Positions 1 through 13,299 of a stretch of DNA of 64,000 nt are shown here, piece by piece (the first letter of the stretch is position 1; each line of letters begins with the position of its first letter). The notes beneath the pieces are model-generated. The model saw only the letters and a program-made list of their open reading frames with translations. It was not told where the DNA came from and did not search any database. Both the position numbers and the translations under genes were made by a program. The stretch comes from Oryza sativa Japonica Group (Eukaryota > Streptophyta > Magnoliopsida > Poales > Poaceae): assembly GCF_034140825.1 (NCBI RefSeq), contig NC_089035.1, positions 3,617,001 through 3,681,000 of the forward strand. Reading direction: 5' to 3'.

Positions 1-231
1 TTTTACCTATATTTAATACTCCATGCATATGCCCAAACATTCGATGTGACAATTTACTATAGCACCACATTGCCAAATTATAGCTCAATTACGCTTAAAA
101 GACTGGTCTCGTAATTTACTCACAATCTATGTAATTGTTTTTTTACCTATATTTAATATTCCATGCATATGTCCAAATATTCGATGTGACAGCGTGAAAA
201 TTTTTGTTTTTTTTAACTAAACAGGGCCTCA
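1..231. repeat. MITE-like repeat with a 140-bp direct period
   Basis: The segment at 1-50 recurs at 141-190 with only a few changes (both carry atttaata, ccatgcatat and attcgatgtgac). It ends at about 231 in actaaacagggcct, a terminus seen in many short rice transposons. The left end lies outside the window. Either one element is inserted in another of the same family, or there is a tandem duplication. I cannot assign the family with certainty. Confidence 0.55.
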
Positions 232-1190
232 GTTTTCTGCATTTGTACGCAGAGCATTTATACGTAGGTACACAGTACATGCTGATGAACTTGGGGCAAA
301 GCTAGAGGCAGACGTACGACGGTCAAAAGATACGAACATCAAGAGAAGAAGCTTCAGGGCGTACCTACATTGTACACGTTCAATTTTATTCATCCTTTGT
401 TATTCTGAAGAAAAGAATAATAAAGGCAGGAATGTTCAAGATGCATCACCCTCTTGTGATTCCTCTGCCTCCCCCTTTGTTCTCTCCGCGCATTCTTTTT
501 TGCTCTCTTGTGATTCGTATTGTTTTGGATATATTGCTGCGATCAATATTTGAATTACACGTCAAAAAGTATAGTTCACAAAAAAGACGACCACCGCTTT
601 GATATATCTCAACTCTTTGAATCTCCCCTATTTTTTTTTCATTTCCAGCTTGTTCGTGTACATAATACATGGTTGTTTGTCCATTTGGGTGACACCTTTC
701 ATTAGGAAAAATCTACTCTCTCCTAAGGATTCCTATCTTTAAAATAATAACAAAAAAAGCCTTTCCAGGTTCTCCTAACTCAGTTTTTTTTTAAGTTTAC
801 CAGTTTTACTTTGTTTTTGGGAGGATTGTTCACCAAAAGGGCAGTATATTTATGGCACCACATGTTTTATGGAAAAAGAGGTCAATTTTTTATACACAAT
901 AAACTACATATATTTACACCGATTTTTTTTCTAAAAAAATACACTGTAAACTTACATTGTATTTTTTTTCTTATACACATTATATAAAAGAATTTAAAAC
1001 TATTGATTACCTACTTGAAAGTGGAGATAAAAGAGATGGAAAAATACTTACATATAAAAGGGAGGTATCAATCACATAGGAAAAACTAACTAAAAATCAA
1101 GAAAAAAAATGCGGCGACATATTTTCATAAAAAAAATGTTCGCGAAATGTTCAATCTGGCCATATAAATTCCCAGAAAGAAAAGCTGATA
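232..1190. other. AT-rich intergenic stretch, no gene seen
   Basis: There are many poly-A and poly-T runs. The short open frames on both strands show no recognisable domain and no codon-like pattern. I see nothing else to annotate. Confidence 0.6.
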
Positions 1191-1195
1191 TCTAC

Positions 1196-1262
1196 TTCGG
1201 CCCAAAGAAAGAACCCGACTTAATCATTGGGCCACCAAGAACTATACGTGAGCCCATGTGAA
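1196..1262 (+). promoter_or_regulatory. GGCCCA/TGGGCC-type motifs upstream of the OCRE/G-patch gene
   Basis: The segment holds cggccca, ttgggcca and gagccca within about 65 bp, 235-300 bp before the start codon. Such GGCCCA (site II-like) motifs are common in promoters of constitutive plant genes. Function is inferred from sequence only. Confidence 0.35.
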
Positions 1263-1496
1263 TCAGCCTTAATCCTTCGCCTTCGGAATAAGTTCACTTG
1301 AGGTCCCTTAACTTGTCAATGAATCCGATTTTCGTCAAGTGAACTTATTCCTTCGCCTTCCGGTGCCCCAACAATTCTTGAGGCCCAATCTATCCGGCCC
1401 ACCTAAACCTCCTCCGGCGACAGCGTTGGCGAGTGGAGAAGGGCACGGCGGCCGTGTAGCCTGGAATCTCCGGTGCTCCTCCGGCGAGCGGCGGCG

Positions 1497-4400
1497 ATGG
1501 ACGGGGGCGGCGGCGATGCCGTGGACGGGGAGGCGAGCGGCGCCCGGTTCGAGTGGGACGAGGACTCGCAGCTCTACTACCACGCCAGGTACCCCAAGTG
1601 CCCCCCCTTTGCCGCTTGTCTTCTCGCCTCCAGGGCTCCGATGCTTCGCTCTTCGACTTTGGGTTGGGCGTTGCGAGGGGTTGCTGCTGCTCGAACCCTA
1701 GATTGCACGCCCGGTTGTTTAGGCGATCGGCTGATGGGGAACGTGGTTTGCTTGCGCATACGGCACGATGCCTAATTTTTGTTACTGAACAAACCCTAGT
1801 AGCTCTGATGTGGGAACTGGGAAATAAGTAACTAACAATTTTGGGAACAGCGATTGTTGCATGATGCCTAATTTTTGTGAATTTTTTTGGTATAATTGTT
1901 CGTTAACTCTCTCTTGCTTTCGTGGTTCATACTTGAACCCATACAGGCATATAACGAGTTAGGGAGTTGAAGTGCTCAATTAACCAATAAATTTTTAAGT
2001 AGTTACAGTATGTTCTTTCATCAGTTGTATCGGTAACTAGCAGTGCTTTGTTTCAAGTTCTACTTATGATATTTACTTGAACGTTGACTGTATCACTTTC
2101 AGTACTGGGTTTTACCATGACCCCGTCGCTGGATGGTACTATAGCGGTAGAGATGGTCAGTACTACATCTATGACAATGGAAATTACGTGCCATGGACAC
2201 CAGATGCGGTAAGTGGGACTTCAGCTGGTTTTGCCAATTTTATTTGCTTGTCATTGGCTCTGCAATTTCTATGATCTTACATCCATATTCACAGGGCAAT
2301 GAACCCAAAACACATAATCCATGCGATGAATCTAATCAAGATTTCCTGGAACCCTCATGTATGTTTTGTTATTTGAACATGCCACAACTTTTGATTTCAG
2401 GACATATGTGTTCAGCTTTCCTAGCTTCGACCTCTTTTATTTTGTTATCCATCTCTTCAAAATTTTGAAACAGTAATGTGCAACCTTGCAATTCATATCA
2501 AATTATCAATGATAGTAATTATATGTCATAGTTGTGAAAAGAAACCTGTAATGTGAAGAGTTATTTTTACCTTGATAGAAAATGGGCTGTCCTACCATTT
2601 TGGGAACAAATTGTGGAAAAGAGAACTTTTATATAGTTGGATTTGGGGAAAAAAATAATGTGAGTGCTTTTCATGTTATAGCAGGATTGGAACAAGATAT
2701 ACCAGATAACCAGAATGAAACACAACGGCCACCATCAGAATGGTTATTGCACAAAAATTCTATGCTCTTGTTTGATGAATTTTCTTTTTGTAGGTCTTCT
2801 GATGTTTTGTGTTTGCGTTTTGCATACAGGATGGAGGAAACATTAATCAATATGTTCTTGTCGGGCTATTCTAATGCAGAGGTCAATGCTGATATTTCAC
2901 TTGGAGACTCACAAATAAATGGTTGGTATATTCCTTTTCTCCACTTAGTTTTCTTGTTTTGGAATTTTCTTAACTTTGTATTGTAAAACCCTAACTGAAA
3001 TATGGTCTCCAGACGGAGATAGTAGTGAGACAGCTGAAAATAAACCTGGTAACTTCGCCTCGGAAAATGCACCATCCTCTCCATGTGATGCTTCCTTGCA
3101 CCAAACAGAAGATGAATTGCAAAATGAGAATTCGACAGCCGTGCATGAATCTCTGAGTGAAGGTGAGAGGCCACTATGTCACCATTGTCATTTTCAAGGT
3201 GTATTGTTTCAAAAGTTGATGCAACCAGGAAATGCTTAGCGAGTCCTGGACACTGATGCAAGTTGATGCATGTTCTCTTCAGTCTGATATTTGGTTTTGC
3301 ATAATGTTCCCAGAGGAAGAGAAATGGCTTGCTCAGTATGGTCAGGTAGAGCAAGAAATTGATGATCAACCATTATTTCCGAGCATCGATCTCTGGGATT
3401 GGGATATGGTCAAAGAATCAGTTAGTAAAGGTCAACCCATGGCCAGGCTTGTGGGACGTTTAGTTAAGGGTTCTAGTAAGCCTCATCCTTCTCTGCCTGC
3501 TCGTGGTGGCCTTCTAAGAACTGCCCCTGTGCATGAAGTTCATCTTGATCTTGTGCGTGTTTCATCAGGTAAGACTATAGGCTCAGCATAGATAAGAAAT
3601 GCATAATCTTTGAATACTAAGAAACATTTTATTTTACCGGTAAATAAAACTTCCTTCTGCTGTCAAACACCATTGTTTGAGCTAAAACAATTTGATTTTC
3701 CTTATTTTAATTTTAATTTTGAAAGGTGGAATATTGTTAAGAGAAGCTCCCATTGTTTTTTTGTGGTTTTACGTTTTGATTGACAATTTGGGGCTACGAT
3801 GTATTGCTTACAATTATGCACTTGTCGTGTCATCAGGAAAAATATACAGGCTAAGGAACCCTAGCAGGAAATACTTAGCCTCTTTATCATCATATGACTC
3901 GTCCAACCCAACAAAAGACTGGGGTTTTCCCAACATATATGCCAATTCCGACAATGATTTGGATAAACAGTCATCAGCACAGTGCCAATCGGAAGTCATG
4001 GATGTATTTTCTATGAAGGGTGTTTCAGCTGCTAGTGCCAAGGTAAGTAAAGAAGAACTGATTGGACTCATTATCATTTGCTAAAGTAGTGCTCAGAACA
4101 CTGCTAGTATTTTCTATGTTTATAATATTTTCTACAAAAATGTCATATCTCTAGGATTTTAAAGTATGCATTTTTTTTTGCCATTTTCTTGGTCGTTAAT
4201 GTTCTTAACATTAGTGATATTTTCATATGTTCTTGATATTCCTAGGAGCACAAGATAAATGCTTATAGGGACAGAGCTGCTGAGAGAAGGATCCTACACC
4301 GTGGTATAGGGATAGGACCTGGACAGAAACAAAGTAGCAGCACCAATTTTTATGAACATGAGGAAACAAGTGAGGGCATGGATCTGATGGGAGGTGCATC

Positions 4401-5036
4401 AGTAGATATGAACTTCCGTTCCAGTGGCTTGAATTCTGCCAAGAAAATGATGGAGAACATGGGCTGGAAGGAAGTATGTTTCTATCTTATGTCCACTTGT
4501 TGGTGTTGGTGAATGCCTTTGCTTCTAGGATGTTGGCAAAATTGCTTCCAGCACTTAATGCCGAACTCTGTGGAATATAAATATAAATATATTTTTGGAA
4601 AGAACACATTCAACTTAGTTTAGTGCAAATACCAGCTCCCACAAATTTTAGTGCCATGTGGAGGTCAGGGCAGCCATATCCTGCAGATATTTATCAACTT
4701 AGATTGCATACATTACAGGCAGTTATTTTTATCATTTGATTCAATGTATATGTTTTGTCAAAAATATTCTTTTTGAACCAAGAGTAGCTAGGAGTAAAGA
4801 AATATAATGTTTTGTGAAAATGTTTGTTATTTATTCAGGTTTTGTGGAACACAAGTAAAACCAATGGTCAGATTTATATTTCTGAATATGTATTTGACTC
4901 TCCCATTGATTTTCTTTTGTCCTGACAAATTTTTTAGGGCGAAGCCCTTGGGAAGAGCACAAAGGGTATGGTAGAACCCATACAGCCTACTGTCAACAAA
5001 CATGGTGCTGGTTTGGGGTGGAAGCAAACCCGCTAA
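1497..5036 (+). CDS. OCRE and G-patch domain protein, probable RNA-processing factor
   Basis: Ten exons fit in phase: 1497-1588, 2103-2208, 2295-2358, 2682-2742, 2830-2921, 3013-3162, 3314-3568, 3837-4042, 4246-4473, 4938-5036, giving about 450 residues. Residues 27-63 form an OCRE domain of aromatic repeats (FYHDPVAGWYYSGRDGQYY, then NYVPW). The C-terminus (about 400-447) is a G-patch with MENMGWKEGEALGKSTKG and GAGLGWK. The middle is acidic and serine-rich. OCRE binds proline-rich spliceosomal partners and G-patches commonly activate DEAH helicases, so a nuclear role in pre-mRNA processing is likely. The overall plan recalls plant D111/G-patch proteins and animal AGGF1, although no FHA domain was recognised. 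The start is the first ATG, in a GC-rich first exon. Exons 4 and 5 rest on weaker splice sites and are the least certain part. Confidence 0.85.
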
Positions 5037-8018
5037 GATGTTTGTAATCGCTGAACTTTGGTGATTTCAGGTACATGTTTTGTGGCTTGAGGTACATCTA
5101 TATTGCATCACATATGACAGAAAGGACATTGTATTAAACTTATATCTTTCTTCATTAGCTTTTGCAGCCTATCTTATGCAATTTAAAAATGAGCATGCTA
5201 CTTAATAAGAAATTTGTATGTTATGCCTAATTTTCCACATGAGTGGGAATGTGCACGATTTTAACTAGCATATGTTAACAAGCTGCCTTTTTTTTTGCGT
5301 TGTTGATTCAGGTATGAATTCTTCTACAAAAGAAATGATGTAACTGAGACTGTTCATCTCAGAAATTCGCACCCTTCTTGGAGGACGCTGTGTTTAGTAC
5401 TACAGGCAGTAAAGGTTGTGCTTCCTACTTATGTCTGGTTTGCGACATACTGTATCTAGGAAGTTTGTTAGTTCTCTGGGTTAAAATTGGGCATGATGAT
5501 TTGTTGTTATTGGATAGATGAACTAACATTACTAGTTACTAGTTTGTGCCGTACTGCATCTAGGAAGTTTGTTGCTTGACTGATGTTCTCTTGGTTAAAA
5601 TTGGGTAGAACATCATTGACATTGGATAACATTACGAGAAAGAAACAACAACGTATTGAAAACTTTATCAACAAAATTGTTGAAGAAAAAGCTATCTTGA
5701 CTTCAATTTTGTCTCCTTTTTGACCTAAAATACTGGCATAATTTTAGTACTGTTCAAGTGTAAACACCACCATAGTTTTGGTTTTCCCTGTTGTGCAATT
5801 GATAAAAGTGCAGTCTAATGCTACTTGCAATGCTTACATTCAAATTATACTTTTCATATTCATAAATCTTGATACCTGGACAAATGCTTTGCAATTTGTT
5901 GTGCCTATTATCTATTCCCTCTGACTGTGGAAGTGAGAAATGTTTTACAAACATGAGATGAGTTGGAGCTGCTATTTGTAACTCGTCCTATATATTTACG
6001 TATCTGTAAAAGGGTATAAATGCACTTAAGCTTGTCGTTCTTTAATCATGAGTACTTAGGTGTGCTTTAGACACCATTATTTTCTACTGTCAAGATGCTA
6101 GTATACTACTGCATGTAGGTATTTGTTTAGAAAGTATAACAATACTTTGGATTTCAGCATTGTTATCTTATTTGATACCATGCATTGACCATTGCACCTA
6201 CCTAACTTCTTTCTAGCAAATTATATCAATTTGTTTGCTTATTTTGATGATGACTCATTGCATGTCGCATAAGTGTGATGACCATGTCGTAAAATTAACG
6301 TAGGACAGTAATTGAGCTTCACAAGAATCTGGAAAGGTACTATTTTGATGTCGTGTTGTTTCAACATTAGTGCAAGAGCATTTGGGACCTCCTAGGATTA
6401 GTCATCTTGCACTTCATGTTGTACTCCCTCCATCCCTAAATGTTTGACGCCGTTGACTTTTTTAAACATGTTTGACCGTTCGTCTTATTTAAAAAAAATT
6501 AAGTAATTATTAATTTTTTTTATATCATTTGATTTATTGTTAAATATATTTTTGTGTATACATATAGTTTTATATATTTCACAAAAGTTTTTGAATAAGA
6601 CGAATGGACAAACATGTTTAAAAAAGTCAACGGCGTCAAACATTTAAGAAAGGAGGAAATATGAATTAGTACCTTCGACAACAAGTCTGTTTCAGCGGAA
6701 TAGAATTATAGCAAAAAGAAAAGGCTAGTCTTCCTCGGGAGTAATTAACAACCCAAGAATTTTATGCAGAGGCTGAAACTGCTGATTGTGAGCAAGTAAG
6801 GTATATATACTCTAGACTGATTGAAGATGATGAGATCACAAGGAAAAGAGAGAGGACGAAGGTGGTTAGGACTGTTTTTTATGCGTACTTTTGGCCTAAT
6901 TGCTTTTTAGGGCGGAAAGAAATAAAGGTCTAAGTTCCACCCCCTCAAATCCCGGGCACTGCTCCCAATATGGTTCTCTAAAGAACAGTGGTCTTGTTGT
7001 ACTAATCACTAAAGACGTGGCTTCATCTGCTCAAGTGTGAATTTGACCCTCAGCCATCTCTGTACTCCATATTTGAATGATGATTTCACATTAGTGCATA
7101 ATTGAACATGAGTTGTCAATTCCTCCTGATTTGATTATCAGCAACTCGGTGGCTTTTGCTTTGAGTTTTTTTTTCAGAGACTTTGAGTAATTTTTTGATT
7201 GTAAGATTCACCAAAGTTTATACGTTGGGACCCTTGCGGTTGCAGGAACCTGCGGAATTGCGGAAAGCTGGTAACTGAAGAGCGGGAGAAGATTGTGAAT
7301 ATTCCTGACGGAAGTAATTGACTTAGTTTCTGTTCACCCTTTCAAGTTATTATCCTGCGTTGCATGTATAAATCTTTTCCCCTTTTGAGACTCTAATTCA
7401 CAAGCTCCGTTAATGTTGGAACCTATTTGACAACAATGCTCATCCTTTATTATATGGTGCAGTCTATGGATCCTTTCTAAAGAAAGTGAATACCGAATGG
7501 ATTTTCTCTGAACTAAAATCATAAATGTACTCCGATTAACATCTGTTTAGTGTGGATTCTAGCCCTCAAGTTTGTTGTGCTGGAATGGATGAAAGATAAA
7601 TGAACTTATTATTTTTCATACAGCAGAAGAGTAAAAAAAAAAAAGGAACTGTTTATTTTTCAGCTGACAGAAGAGTTAAAGATTAATGGAGCATGCAAGC
7701 CTGCAGCAACCGTTCTATGACTTCCATCCATCTGCTAAGGCTCACCATTAGGTACGCCAAAGGCAGCCAAACTTTTGTCCCGTCCAAGTTGTTTGTTTTT
7801 TTGTCATTAGTATCTACTATGCGGTGCCTTCAATTTTTCATTTTGATCAGTATAAGTTGTAGCTTTTACTGTAAGGGATGTGCAGTGCCTGAAATCAAAG
7901 CAAGACTATATAGGAGTATGCATGTATATAGGATTGATCGGTTTCAGTTCTTATCAGTTAGTAACACTCCTAGCACTTCATCTTAAGAAAACACCTAGCA
8001 CTATGTGATTAGCTATTA
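5037..8018. other. 3' flank of the OCRE/G-patch gene; no further gene resolved
   Basis: Apart from the MITE at 6424-6659, this stretch is AT-rich with several splice-like sites (for example before 5311 and before 7245). Short coding-like pieces near 5312-5410, 6770-6890 and 7245-7320 do not join into a recognisable protein. They may be 3'-UTR exons or remains of another gene. Confidence 0.4.
6424..6659. repeat. Stowaway-like MITE, 236 bp
   Basis: The ends are inverted copies of about 50 bp: the left arm contains aaatgtttgacgccgttgac and the right arm holds its reverse complement. The element is flanked by TA on both sides (6422-6423 and 6660-6661), as expected for Tc1/mariner-type Stowaway elements. 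The interior is AT-rich and non-coding. Confidence 0.8.
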
Positions 8019-8234
8019 CTTCCTCTGTCCCAAAATGTAAGCATTTTTGAGGTTGACATGGGTATTAAGAAAATATGTGAGAATGATTGAAAAAGGTGTG
8101 TGATTGGTTGAAAAGAGAAAGTAGGTGAAAAAGAATGGTTGTGATTGGTTGACAGGAGAAGGTAGGTAAAAAAATAGTTTTATTTTGAGACAAAGTACTG
8201 AGCTAGAAATAGCTATATTTTAGGACGGATGTAG
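8019..8234. repeat. Stowaway-like MITE, about 216 bp
   Basis: It begins cttcctctgtcccaaaatgt and ends atattttaggacggatgtag, imperfect inverted repeats flanked by TA. The inside contains repeated gtgattggttga-like units. It is non-coding. Confidence 0.65.
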
Positions 8235-8644
8235 TAACTACCAGTAACAACTACTACTAACCAGTACCAATTGGTTAGATGCCTTCAACCTTTAACTGCA
8301 TAATTAGACTTTTAACTGATAACCAGCACCAACCATTACGGTTAGCTCCCTCGATAGCACCAAGCCTGCATGGAACCTGACGAACACTGCAACACGACCC
8401 AGATAGCGAGATAGAGAGCCTGTTGCTTCCATTGGGAACTTCACATTTAGACGTGTCAAATCATTGGCACTGTTTGGGCAGGAAAAAGGTGCATCACGAT
8501 TCTTATGAACAATCCCAGCCGTGAGACGACAGGTGCTGCTTGTTCGTGTCCTCGCAAAAAAAGACGACCTAATTTGGTCCGGTCGAGAGGGCGCAAGTCC
8601 CGATCCAACGGAATTAATTGGCAAGCAGCAAACTTAAGCTCATA

Positions 8645-9253
8645 TAGGGATGAAAACGGAGCGGAAAGTTTCCGTCCGCTCCGGACAAAGACGGATACGG
8701 ATACCTTTCAGATCGGATAATTCTCGGATATTTCGGATACGGATATGAATACGGATATTTTCTCCCGGATACGAATACGAATATGGTATCAGGGTTTCCG
8801 TCGGATACGGATAATAATTCGGATATCCGGTGAACAGTGCTATTCGGATATCCGCAGGACCCATGAGACATACCCCATTTCTTTCTAACTCTATAACCTT
8901 CAATATACCTTTATACATTTTAATAGTAGTTTATCTCTTAACACTAGTCCATACTATTAATATTATTTAAATTTTAAAAAATATTTATAAATTATACCTC
9001 ATTTTATATAAAATAAGCTAATTATATATGTTGATATTTATTTCTATTAGAAGTTGAGTTGGTTTTCGTGTTCCGAGAAAAATTTGTTTCCGTATTCGTG
9101 TCCGATCATATTCGATTCTTATTCGTATTCGAGATAATCCGTATTTGTTTCCGTATTCGAGCTATCCGTATTCGTTTTCGTATCCGGTAAAAAATATAAA
9201 AACGAATATGGTATGAGCATTATCCGTCCGTATCCGCTCCGTTTTCATCCCTA
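8645..9253. mobile_element. Non-autonomous hAT-type element, 609 bp
   Basis: The termini are inverted repeats (tagggatgaaaacggagcgg on the left, its exact reverse complement on the right). They are flanked by an 8-bp duplication with one mismatch (agctcata at 8637-8644, agctcatg at 9254-9261), as expected for hAT transposition. The interior is made of many cggata/tatccg-type words in both orientations next to the ends, probably transposase-binding sites. No transposase is encoded. Confidence 0.8.
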
Positions 9254-9261
9254 AGCTCATG

Positions 9262-12200
9262 GTCGAGCCGAGGGCACTACCAACACCCAATCAAACCCTA
9301 TCTTAGATCCAAGCCATTGGCCTTTGTTGTGTGAAGCTCAAGTGAGGTTGCTGCCTTCTCTTCTTTTCATATTGTGCAGCATGGTTTTGTGGTCTGCCTT
9401 GGCCACAGCAACAAGTAGTAGATGAAATTGCACATCAGGAGACAGTAGTAGGAGCACACCACACCACCATGCAGATAAAACTGCACATCAGTAGCACTAG
9501 CAGCAGTAATGGTCCATGACTCCTCTTGATTGTTCCTTGTTCATTACTCCGTATTTCACTAGTTTGGAGTACACTGATGATGCTTGTTTGTGTGGCTAAT
9601 GCATGCTCTTAATTGCATGGGGTTAAACAAATGGACACCTAGTAGAAGTAGTCACCACTCGCTAATGCTGTAGTGTTATACTCGCACATCTTACTCACAT
9701 GATGCCTACTGCCTATCCCTGTCCTTGTGACTTGTATTCTTCTTGTCTTCAGCCCATCCATGTGCCCCCTCCCTCCCTCACCCCCTCATGCCTAGATTCT
9801 CTTCTTGGCACCGATCTTTTTCATACACGCCTTCGATCTCTTACCGACACCAATTTAATAAAGCAATCTTTGCTCCTATAATTGTTGCTTGCAAGTTTTT
9901 TCCTTCGCTTATTGATAGTACACAACATACACAATTACTTTCCTCATTTTCATAATCTTATTTGAAATATTTGTAGTGTGTATGGATGGACTCATTGAAA
10001 AATTGTTGACTTGCTATTTTTATGTTAATAATGTAACCTAGCTGGAATCATGCTTGATTCTGTTCAATAGTTTAAGTTATTTCTCCATGCTTATAGTAGG
10101 GCTACTATTATAAAATAAATACTAATTTTGCTGATACTTCCATTCCTCTGGAGAATGGAATCAATTGATGCCAGGGTTTATCTTCTTTCTGCATCATCCA
10201 TTTCATGCATGCCGCTTTTTCTCATTTCAGATTATGTAGGGGCTTTATGTACAGCCTTTTAAGATCGAAGTACCTGTCAATCCATATCTTCAGGTATTTC
10301 TGCTTCAAAGATGCGCTTATACTGCAAAAGATTCCAGCTAATATCACATCATTTATACTAAATCCACAAGTTTGTACAAACAAATGGATTAGCCATCATG
10401 GAATGGAAAATTATTAAGGAGATACGCTCACGCGCCAAGCAACCCAAGAGTCCACTGTCTCACGTGATCCATTGATCACTTTAACTTGTTCATCTTTTCT
10501 TTTATTTAAAAGATGAGAAGAAATATATTGCGATTCGTCTCAGCAATGCCATTATATTAACTAGGTCCTACCGATCGACTTGATTTCAATCATTCTTAAT
10601 TTACCATTGCCAGTTGCATGCCAAACTTCAAATCTCAGCATTTGGTCAAAATAATTTCATGTACTATATGCATGCTAGTACAAACAAAGTAGAACTAGAC
10701 TTAACTGGATAATTAATTTAAGAATCTGGTAGTCTGGTAGATCTACTCTCTAGAGTATAGTGTGGTGAAAATTTTCGGGACTACTGTGCATGGGTAAATG
10801 TTTTATTATAGTCCCTTAATGCATATGCTATCAGCTTGTCACAGCATATAGCTAGGCAGGTAATTATGGCTTGCGAGGATCTCTCTTTCTTTCTCCATTC
10901 CTTTCATCATCCATATGTAAAAAACTGACCAGCTTTTCATAACAGTTACCAGCTTTGTGCTTCCTTGCATGCTGATGTATCATTACTCCACATTTGCTCT
11001 ACCAACATACTTGTGAACTAAGCTTGCCAACAGTATATTTTTCTGCTCCAGCTTAGCTGAATCAACCTGCAGGCGTTTTTACCGCTTTACCAGTAAAGTT
11101 ATCTGAAATTTGCCCCTTAATCTATCTCATTATCTGCATAGTAAGTGTGTAGTAACCCGGTTTTCTTAACCGAGGAACAGAAAAGTGTGCTGTTTTTTAT
11201 GGGGGTAATACAACTTACAATGCCTGCCTGCCCCAAATGGAAGCCCTAATTCCAATGTAAATACTCTGTAAGTTCTACTCATTGGAATTATCTTCTACGG
11301 GATTAGAGGTGCTGTGTCCTGGTTAATTAGGACTGCTCATTTACCAATGGGAATTTGGAGTGGGGGGTAGATCTAGATCTGTGAGCCTGCAAAATTTTCA
11401 GTACATAGCGAGTAATTTTTAACTGCTGCTAATGGCGGCTTCCTCGCAATTAACACAAAGTACAAGAAAGGCAGGGTAATAAACTAGTTTATTACTGCTA
11501 CTTGGCAATGAAAAGGATGAGCTATGTAGCAGTAGATCTCATCTAACCTAGAACATGTGCTGCCCTCCATTTAGGTCTGTAGATCTAATCCTTTTGTTTA
11601 ACCCTGCATCGCTGACAGCCACTGTAAGAAAGAACTGTACTATATGCAATACAATACGATTGTTACTGCATGGAATGAACTGTTCTTGCGTGTCATGTGT
11701 GTGTTACCACTTAACCCACCAAGAGGGCCAGCTGTGTTGTCTCCCTTTTCACCTTTCATTTCAACTCTATGAGATTCTTGCTTCAGTTGGTTTTTTTCAC
11801 CCTGCAATGCCCATGATCACTAACACCAGTCCTTACCAACTCTTTTACACTATGACAAAGGCCTCAAGCAATATCTTGCTGTCTGCTAATCCTGTTCTAG
11901 ATTAATTGTTACATTTCCAAGATATTATTGGCTTCTTTTTTTTTAATGGAAGTTCTTGGCTTCTTTCACACAGAACCGCTTTATCAACTGCAATTGAAAT
12001 TTGGCACCTGTCAATTCTAAATTCATTTTGTGTTCAGAAAATTAAACCTATTACTGCATGGTGGGTTGCAGCTAGTGAAATGCATCAAATCAGAGTAATT
12101 AATCTGCAGCTCTTACTTACCTTATTTTATCTTATCATCCATGTCACAGGCTTTCCATGAAGTTACCTGACCTCCTGATGCAACGGAACAGCTGCCTGTG

Positions 12201-12322
12201 GCCTTGATGCACCACCATCTTTCCCTGAGGACCAAAGCTGTTGCAGCAGTTAAAAAAACACCATCACGGCACCACCTCTCCCCTCTCTGTCAACTCCAGT
12301 TTTGCCAAAGCAAAAGCACTTA
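9262..12322. other. Intergenic DNA, no gene seen
   Basis: The sequence has moderate AT content and scattered open frames of 60-116 codons without recognisable domains (the longest at 11555-11905). There is no convincing splice pattern or coding signal. It may hold distant regulatory sequence for the receptor kinase gene downstream. Confidence 0.5.
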
Positions 12323-12564
12323 GGCAGCGTTCGTTCCAGTGAGTTTGAGGAAGAAAGCACGTCGTTTTCCACGTGCACGCTTCCCAAACTACTAAATGGT
12401 GCGTTTTTTGTAAAAATTTTCTATAGGAAAGTTCTTTTAAAAAATCACATTAATCCATTTTTAAAATTTAAAATAGTTAATAATCAATTAATCATGAGCT
12501 AATGACTCACTTCGTTTTACGTATCTTCCCAATCTACTCAATCCTTTTCTCCTCAAACACACCC
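12323..12564. repeat. Tourist-like (PIF/Harbinger-type) MITE, 242 bp
   Basis: The element starts ggcagcgttcgttcc and ends ctcaaacacaccc, and is flanked by TTA on both sides (12320-12322 and 12565-12567), the target duplication preferred by PIF/Harbinger elements. The interior carries the AT-rich core often seen in rice copies. The terminal repeat is short and imperfect, so the superfamily call rests mainly on the TTA duplication. Confidence 0.6.
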
Positions 12565-12567
12565 TTA

Positions 12568-13299
12568 GTCGTTGGTGATGAGTAACCCTATCTCTCTCTC
12601 CTCCCTTCAAAATTTTAAACCCAAATCAAGCCCTCCATTACTGCCATGATCAGCCATAGATAACATGATGAGCACTGCACTGGAACTGAATGCATCATAT
12701 CATCAGCATGCATTGGATTGCAATAAACAAGTACAAGAGGAGGGGACAGGGGTGCGGTGTGTCCTGACCCAACCGGTGGCCTTGGATCCGGAGATTCTGC
12801 AGACACACATGACACACCTCTCCTCTCTTTTAACATTGTCAGCTGCTTAAACCTCTCCATTAATCTAATCAAGCACAACTCCAGTTCCTGCTTACTGCCA
12901 CCTAATCTGCCATTTTCTTTTTGATTGTTTGCTAGTATCTCTTTCCATGGAGACATAAGAATTGCACCTCCTCCTTGGCCATGGTATGTCTCTCCCCTAT
13001 CTCTCTCTACTAAAACCTCTCACCTCACCACCAATCCACCTACTAGTCTTGCAGAGTTGCAAGCAAACTACTATCTTGTCTCTCACTTAGCCTTCCAACA
13101 CAAGCAAGAACCGAGATTATCTGCATGTGACACGCCAACATTTCAAGCTGATTCTACAATTCTACAGCATCCATCAGCTCAGCTCAGCTGAGCTCAGCTT
13201 TCAGTTTTGTTGCAGCAGTGTACTTTCAGACAGTACAGTGTCAAAACTGTCAAGTGTGTGTGGTTTCAGTGACTTGATTGGTTCGTAGAGTAGAGAGAG
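12568..13299 (+). other. 5' flank and likely leader of the LRR receptor kinase
   Basis: The stretch has pyrimidine-rich tracts (near 12830 and 12980-13030) common in plant 5' leaders, and a 14-bp perfect palindrome agctcagctgagct at 13181-13194, about 105 bp before the start codon. No TATA box could be fixed with confidence. Confidence 0.4.

Noticed and set aside
8690-8880. Short cggata repeats as a CRISPR-like array
   Set aside because: There are no regular spacers; the words are scattered and belong to a hAT-type MITE in plant DNA.
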